A stretch of 64,000 nucleotides of DNA from Siphonodentalium dalli (lineage: Eukaryota > Mollusca > Scaphopoda > Gadilida > Siphonodentaliidae). The stretch covers positions 116,694,754-116,758,753 of the forward strand of contig CP136061.1 of NCBI GenBank assembly GCA_032622095.1, written 5' to 3'. Position 1 is the first letter of the stretch. The number at the start of each line of letters is the position of its first letter. A model generated the notes under the pieces. It had not been told where the DNA came from and did not search any database. It saw only the letters and a list, made by a program, of their open reading frames with translations. This document shows positions 58,360-64,000 of the stretch, in pieces. The position numbers and the translations under genes were made by a program.

Positions 58360-58670
58360 GCATCTTCATCACGATCATCATCATCATCATCGTCATAATC
58401 ATCATCGTCATCGTCCTCAAAATCATCATCATAATCATCATCATCGTCGTCATCAAAATCATCAGCATCATCATCACCATCATCGTCGTCGTCATCAAAA
58501 TCATCATCAGGACCATCATCATCGTCATTATTATCATCGTCGTATGCATCATCATAATCATTATCGTCGACGTCGCCGTCATCAGCACCATCGTCATCAT
58601 CATCATCATCTTCATATCACCAGCATTATTGTCATCACCACCATTGCCGCCCATCATCGCCATCGCTATG
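58360..58670. repeat. (ATC)n microsatellite
   Basis: Interrupted atc/gtc triplets over about 300 bases yield His-rich and Met-rich open frames on the two strands, which are artefacts. It starts only about 20 bases after the nuclease stop codon. Confidence 0.95.
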
Positions 58671-58679
58671 TATGAGAAC

Positions 58680-59030
58680 GACATCATATCACGCGTCTTC
58701 AGCAATCATCAACTATTATCACCCTGTTTGGTCCATATTATTCATAATGATAGCGGTACGCAGGTCTATATTCGATCCAGAGGAGTTCGGATATACTACA
58801 TTCCGGGAACTCGGTATATCGTTATCTTGACCAAATACAGGTAACTCCTCTGTAGGAATGTAGCTTATAATCATCAACTGTTCGCTTTCAAATCAATTTC
58901 ATTCCTAGACTGCGAATCTTTTGATTTTTCCAGATACGTGATGTTATTTTTAAATTTTAATCAGTAAATTTCCGACAATAACAAATTTGCGTCTAGCTGC
59001 ACGGAAACAACTGAGAAATTGTGAATAAAA
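58680..59030. other. Intergenic, nothing recognised
   Basis: A short inverted word pair is visible (gtaactcctctgtaggaatg facing cattccgg...) near 58780-58860. No gene. Confidence 0.35.
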
Positions 59031-59039
59031 TGATCAAAA

Positions 59040-59960
59040 CATGTAATAAATGTTCAAATTCCAAAATTGTCGCATTTTTAGCAAAAATCGCAACTTCTCA
59101 CAAAAAATGGCAATGAAACCATCATTACCTATAATTATGTGTATCCTATTTATACTGGAATAGTGTGGACATAGTTATCGTTTAAAATGTTTTTAGACAT
59201 CTATTAACAGGTTGTCATAATATGTTTTGCTTCAGAACATTACACGCTTTAAATGTCAGCTGTATGGAAATCATCATTATTTGGCGACATTAGGTCCGTT
59301 TCCATGACAACAGCTGAATAAATCACAACAATTACCCAACATGGAAGTCCAGATTAAAAGTGCATGTCATAGAAAACATATTTCAAAAAGTTATATTGTG
59401 TCTCAAGGGTTATAGGACTTCATTTCTTTCAAATAATGGCAATTTTTGTATTTTTCTAATATCGTTTCCATGGTAACAGGTATTTCTCAGGGTACTAGGC
59501 CTTTTGTGCAGTTTTATCAAAATTACTTTTAAGTACACATATGGAGCTATCATAATATGTATAAATTATTACTGTAGCCAATGTAGTATCCAATAAATGT
59601 TACAATTCCAAAATTATCGCATTTTTTGCAAAAATTACCACTTTTCACCCCAAAATGGCAATAAAAACCCCAATAACCTATATGTGCAACCTATTTCGTA
59701 CTGGAATAGTTGGAAGATAGTTATATTGGACAAATCATCAACAAATGGTCTTAAACGACTGTTCTTGTCCTAGAAAGGGATTAAATTTGTTTTTACAATC
59801 TGCTGAAAGGGTTTAATCTCAAAATGTGTCTACATTGCGTTCATGTCGTTTCCATGGCAACGGCACCACTTTCAAATTTTACAGCAGGGCGGAACATGAA
59901 GCTAACATCTTCTACTTTCATATGATATTAAATTTTTCCGTGTGTAAAGAAAAAAATAAA
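59040..59960. repeat. Diverged tandem duplication of about 545 bp
   Basis: aataaatgtt(c)aaattcc, aaaattgtcgcatttttagc, aaaaatggcaat and tactggaatagt occur at 59045-59190 and again at 59595-59720. The word gtttccatg(a/g)(c/t)aac occurs three times (about 59300, 59465 and 59850). Non-coding. Confidence 0.7.
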
Positions 59961-60609
59961 AAATAAAAAATTCTGGTCAAGACCGCTCCTCTATGTGCCT
60001 AAACATGTCTTCTGATCATAATATCAATCTAAAAAGGTGTGTTATGTACGGAAGTACCCGTTAAGAGAGATGTCATGCGATGTCGATTTTTTTTGTTTTA
60101 TAATTTTTATTGAAATCAAAACAAGCATAATATTACATGTATTATACCGTTTAGAATATAAAAAACAAAATAACATCAACAAAAACAGGGACAATCATAT
60201 TTTAAAGCCAAGGAGGGGATGTCAGTATAGCATGTTTAATTCCTTTTTTTTTAGGGAGAGATTTCCCTTTATGAAAAGTGATAGAGTTGTGAGAGAGAAG
60301 AGAGGGGAGAGAGAAAATGTATAGTTCAAGTTTGTTTTGTAAATTAATGTCATGTGGCATAATAGTTAAGTAGTGTTTGAGTCAGTGCGTTAATGTATTG
60401 TCAATATGTGGTACAGTTGATGGTTAGTTGGTTGCTGTTTTTGGTATTGGCTTTTCTTTTCTTACATATGAATAGTAGTGTACTACAATGATCTTTATTA
60501 AAAAGTGCTTAATTTAATTTAAAGTTATTTTTAATTTTTTGTTTAATTAATTTTAATTTTAATTTTGCGGCGTGGAATGGGTTTATTGCTTTTGCATATT
60601 TATGCTTAT

Positions 60610-61116
60610 TCAAGTAACAAGGTTGATCCGGGATAACCAGCGGTTGTTAAATGAGTTGTACCGACATAGAGTATAACACGCAAGTTTTTCTGAGGCATAA
60701 TATGTTTTTAGTTCCTGTTGTATGCTCTCCATTGTTGGAAGTTTTCCAATAATTTTTGATCTATAAATATTAAATTTGATTAATATTAATACAAATCTAA
60801 GAAGATTGTCTTCTGGAATATCGCGTTTATGTCCAAGCAAAACCATAGATAAATTTAAATTTAATCTCGTTGAGGTTTTTCTGAATATCCAGTTTTGTTT
60901 TTGCTGCCATAATTTATTTATTATCTCGCATTCCCAAAATATGTGTTTAATAGTTTCATTTTCGCTTCCACAGAAAGTGCATGCATCGTTATCAATTTGT
61001 TTCATTTTTTTCATTAATGACTTAGTTGCCAGAATTCTAGTACTAATACGGTATTGAAACCATCGGTATTTCGTACTTGTGCAACATTTGAAAGGATTTT
61101 CTAAGATCTTGACCAC
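60610..61116 (-). pseudogene. Tx1/L1-like ORF2 C-terminal region
   Basis: The frame reads YRWFQYRISTRILATKSLMK, then CTFCGSENETIKHIFWEC and KLWQQ. The 'W.qyRi..rilat...L.k......C.fC...nEti.HiFw.C......W' order is the C-terminal zinc-binding region of Tx1/L1-like and plant-type L1 ORF2 proteins. It stops at TGA/TAA-type codons near 60610. Confidence 0.8.
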
Positions 61117-61820
61117 TCATCATCCCCCATTGTTTCCATCAGATCTGATGACCATTTGTCTTTATATTTGTGGGAAATAGTTTCGTTGTTAGTAAATATA
61201 CTATATGTATCTTTCGTTTCCATATTAGATATCCTGAATAATTGAAAAGGCATAATAGGTCTTGGTAGAGGTTTGAATGGCCCGCTTTCTATGTGTTCGT
61301 TAAGAAACTTTTTTACATGTCTGAATATTCTGCTATATGATAAAAAGTCTACTTTAATTTGATTTTTTCGTTCGTATTCATCTCTTGTTAGTAAAAGTCC
61401 ATCGTCATTTATTATATCGTTGACCAGATAAATGCCCTTCTTTTCTAATCCGGTACATTGTATTGTTTTCCCATTCAAACAAATATTTGGGTTATCGTTA
61501 ATTATATTGCTGTAGCACTGCGATGGGTTTGCGGGAGATATTATGGTGCAAAATTTGGCCCATGATTCTATTACTTCTATCCAGAAAGTATCGGAAATAT
61601 TCTTAATGTAGTTTCTTAGTTGTTTTGGATTTGATAGATACCATCTTTCAGGTAGATGTTGATTATTTGCAGTAAAAATATTCGCCCAGTTACATGTTTT
61701 AAAAATAAGTTTCTTTATCCAAGATAATTTCATTGAACACATACAATTCACTATGTCAACCATTTTACACCCACCAACTGAATATGACCCTCGTAGTTGC
61801 TTCCTGGAGATTCTGTCCAC
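61101..61820 (-). pseudogene. Tx1/L1-like ORF2 connection domain
   Basis: 239 codons in one frame, with RKQLRGSYSVGGCKMVDI (the 'k..lc.p...GGl...d' block), WIKKLIF and ILPERWYL-like segments. It overlaps the next frame by a few codons at 61101-61116, marking a frameshift. Confidence 0.75.
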
Positions 61821-61847
61821 TTTGCTGTTCCAAATGAAGTTATATAG

Positions 61848-62036
61848 TTATGTGGTTAACGATTTAATGAATTCACCACTGGGATTAGGAATTGTTTGAA
61901 AAAGGAAAGATAATTTTGATAAAATCAGTGACTTTATAACAGTAATACGACCAAGAGGAGTTAAGTTCCGTTTAGACCACATATTTAGCATGTTGTCTAT
62001 CTTAATCATAGTTGTTTCATAATTATTGATAAACAT
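61848..62036 (-). pseudogene. Tx1/L1-like ORF2 thumb segment
   Basis: It contains MLNMWSKRNLTPLGRITVIK and SLILSKLSFLFQTIPNP. 'W..R.LT..Gri.viK.L.lskl.y' is a signature of L1-type reverse transcriptases. Separated from its neighbours by frame breaks. Confidence 0.8.
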
Positions 62037-62340
62037 ATTGTGTTCCTTCAGACAATGTAATGCCTAGTAATCTGAAAGAAGTTGGATTCCACTGAATTTT
62101 CCATCTATCGCACATGACTTCAGTACAATGTTTACTACCAATCCACACCGCAAACGTTTTGTTATAATTAATTTTTAAACCTGAAATAGACCAAAAACTT
62201 TCAAGCAACTGAAATGTACTGTCAAGAGACAGGGGATCGCCATCTAAAAGCAAAGTTGAGTCATCCGCGTATTGTGTTATCTTGATTTCCGCATCACCAA
62301 TTTTGATGCCCTTAATAGTTTTGCAATTCCTTACAGACAT
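62023..62340 (-). pseudogene. Tx1/L1-like reverse transcriptase with YADD box
   Basis: IKITQYADDSTLLLDGDPLS carries the catalytic YADD, followed by LLESFWSISGLKINYNKT, the following conserved block. The same frame continues upstream as ISPAVCIQRGCRQGDPISPY to about 62430. Confidence 0.85.
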
Positions 62341-62446
62341 ACTTAATATTTCTGCACATAATAAAAAAATATACGGAGATATTGGATCTCCTTGGCGACA
62401 GCCTCTCTGGATGCAAACCGCTGGAGATATTTTCCATTAGTTTCCA

Positions 62447-63040
62447 TTAGTTTCCATTAATATTCAAATTTGAATTGATACCATTGTATAACGTTTGGAT
62501 ATAGCCGATAAATTTTGAACTGAATTTGATTTTTTTTAGCACACTTGACATGAATGACCAAGAAATTGAATCAAACGCTTTCTCAAAGTCTAAAAGAAGC
62601 AAAAGGCCTGGAATATTCTTTTCTCTGGTAAAATTGATCACCTCTGAAATTAATCTAATATTTTCTCCAATGTACCTCCCGGCCATAAAACCTTTTTGAT
62701 CTTCGTGTATACCTTGCGGTAAAACTGTCTTTAGACGATTGGCCAACACACCAGATAGAATTTTATAACTAACATTTAGTAAGGAAATTGGTCTCCAGTT
62801 TGATAAAAATTGTCGAGGTTTATTGTCTTTTGGTATCAAAGTGACCACTCCATGTTTCTGTGACAACGATAATTTACCGTTGGATAAACGATAATTTAGA
62901 GAACGTATCAAGTAGATTCCAATGTTTTTCCAAAACATTTTGTAAAATTCAACTGTAAACCCAGATGAGCCTGGACTTTTGTTATTTTTTATTGTTTTTA
63001 AGTAAGATACAGTTTCAGAATATGTAATAGGCTGTTCCAA
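62447..63040 (-). pseudogene. Tx1/L1-like reverse transcriptase, fingers and first palm Asp
   Basis: Readable blocks are KNNKSPGSSGFTVEFYKMFW, then HGVVTLIPKDN, NWRPISLLNVSYKILSGVLA, HEDQKGFMAGRYIGENIRLI and LLLLLDFEKAFDSISW with the catalytic Asp. It breaks at INGN where a 10-bp word (tttccattag) is present three times (62431-62459). Confidence 0.85.
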
Positions 63041-63268
63041 TTGACTAGCCGCGTTACTGGAAATATGATTTGAAATCGGGTTTTTATTTACTGGATCAAT
63101 TAATATTTTAATATCCTGTTTTGTTACTACTTCGTTTCTATTTTTGTATAACTGTTCGTAATATTTGCTGGCTTCTAATAATATATCATCTTGCTTTGAA
63201 ACGATTTTTCCATCAGATGTTTCTAATATCTTTATCGCTTTGTTTATGTAATGTCTCTGTTCTAAGTT

Positions 63269-63523
63269 TTAAAAATATTTACTAGGTTTTTCACCTTCAT
63301 TAAGCCATTTCGCTCGTGATCTTACCAACATACCTTCTAATTTGTTTTTACGAATTTCTTCCAATTTTTTCTTGCATTGTTCAATGTGCATTTCCATTTG
63401 AGTTGTCATCTCATTTAGTTGTTCGTGTTTTTCTATTTCAGCCCTCAAAGTTCTTTCTTCTTTGTTTCTATGTTTATTAAGTTTAGCACTGAATGAGATT
63501 GTAGTTTTTCTTATTTCCATCAA
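63269..63523 (-). pseudogene. Tx1/L1-like ORF2 endonuclease-RT linker
   Basis: A charged helical segment (EEIRKNKLEGMLVRSRAKWL) ends in NEGEKPSKYF, the typical 'R.+a.w...GEk.tkyF' motif that precedes the RT domain. Confidence 0.75.
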
Positions 63524-63790
63524 AAGAGTTTCAAAAAACAGTTGATCACTTATTTCAGAATTATTGTTTTCTCCATTATTTTCAGTTTTAATGGCATATT
63601 GGTTTACAATTTTTTCAATAACTATATTTATTTCTTTAATATATTCTGCATTTTTAAGTAGAGAATTGTTAAATTTCCAGTAACCCCGGCCGCGTTTGGT
63701 CTCGTTTAAATTGATTTCCAGCCAGGTAATAGAGTGGTCAGTTCAATATCCAGGATCGATACCTGTTTTGTCAATTAAAGATAAAATATG

Positions 63791-63988
63791 TTACGACACA
63801 AGAAAATAGTCCAGTCTGGCTTGTTTAACAGGTGTCTTTTTTCGCCACGTATAACGTTTAATGTTCTGATTGAGTAATCTCCAAACGTCGATTAAACTCC
63901 TTTCTTCAATTGTCTTTAAAAGAACTTTACGTGCATTTCGATTATTTACGTGTAAATAGTTATATGAATCAAGTTCCTGATTTGGCAC
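63791..63988 (-). pseudogene. Tx1/L1-like ORF2 endonuclease, C-terminal end
   Basis: LIDVWRLLNQNIKRYTWRKK and ARLDYFLVS are the 'DvWR..np....yTW......qsRLDyfLvS' block of APE endonucleases in L1-type elements. On the genome it continues, after a frame break at about 63745, with text complementary to 'SDHSITWLEINL' (the SDH motif). The N-terminal part lies beyond the window. Confidence 0.85.
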
Positions 63989-64000
63989 AATATTAAAATC

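Larger units (their letters stand above)
60089..64000 (-). mobile_element. Tx1/L1-like LINE, 3' part, running off the window
   Basis: Reading from 64000 downwards: endonuclease end (63988-63791), linker (63523-63269), reverse transcriptase (63040-62023), connection (62036-61101), zinc-knuckle region (61116-60610), and a 3' UTR ending in an A-rich tail that appears as T8 at about 60087-60094. Frames are broken at least at about 62440, 62030, 61830 and 61110, so the copy is inactive. Its 5' end lies outside the window. Confidence 0.85.

Noticed and set aside
58346-58705. His-rich (109 codons) and Met-rich (118 codons) frames on opposite strands
   Set aside because: Both come from the triplet microsatellite after the nuclease gene.
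1-64000. CRISPR array, rRNA, tRNA genes
   Set aside because: No evenly spaced identical repeats with unique spacers, no tRNA A/B boxes in cloverleaf context and no rRNA cores were seen.

Overview
This is a window of animal nuclear DNA. It is AT-rich, has very few genes, and is dominated by transposable elements and their remains. The gene pieces have GT-AG introns. They include a six-cysteine C-type lectin domain split by a long intron and a secreted PAN/apple-like exon. Together with Tx1/L1-like and CR1/Jockey-like LINEs, Helitrons, hAT and many TTAA-flanked MITEs, this suggests a marine invertebrate, perhaps a mollusc or other lophotrochozoan. The species cannot be fixed from this sequence.

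Layout. 1-1300 is a degenerate satellite. 1793-11682 holds a C-type lectin gene: two exons in matching phase 1, separated by a 9.45 kb intron that carries a nested MITE, several fold-back elements and a LINE relic. 11774-17400 is a MITE/Helitron zone, with three Helitrons joined head to tail at exact CTAG|TC junctions. 18423-19320 is a retroposed unit with a 13-bp target-site duplication and an intact 221-codon basic ORF. 19570-21260 is a complete non-autonomous hAT element with an 8-bp duplication that still carries a BED-finger exon. 21290-25500 is repeat-rich and includes a 131-bp minisatellite full of AGGTCA half sites. 27540-30340 is a decayed LINE. 31-37 kb is mostly unrecognised DNA and local duplications. 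37510-40990 is a nearly complete LINE with two lesions. 42697-46685 is a cluster of two TTAA-targeting MITE families, one inserted inside the other. 48440-49540 is an inverted-repeat element built of short iterated motifs. 50784-51128 is a complete short Helitron. 51651-51936 is the first coding exon (signal peptide plus PAN-like) of a second secreted-protein gene. 54863-58342 is a large FEN1/XPG-like nuclease gene with two homopolymer-associated frameshifts. 60089-64000 is the 3' part of a Tx1/L1-like LINE running off the window end.

How the parts relate. The only host-like gene pieces are the lectin domain and the signal-PAN exon. Both lie on the + strand and break in phase 1, so they could belong to related lectin-type genes. 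The nuclease ORF is the most unusual coding sequence. It preserves the FEN-like acidic residues and a cysteine-rich tail, and it would read through if one A and one T in short homopolymers were miscalled. No tRNA, rRNA, CRISPR or bacterial-type operon was seen.
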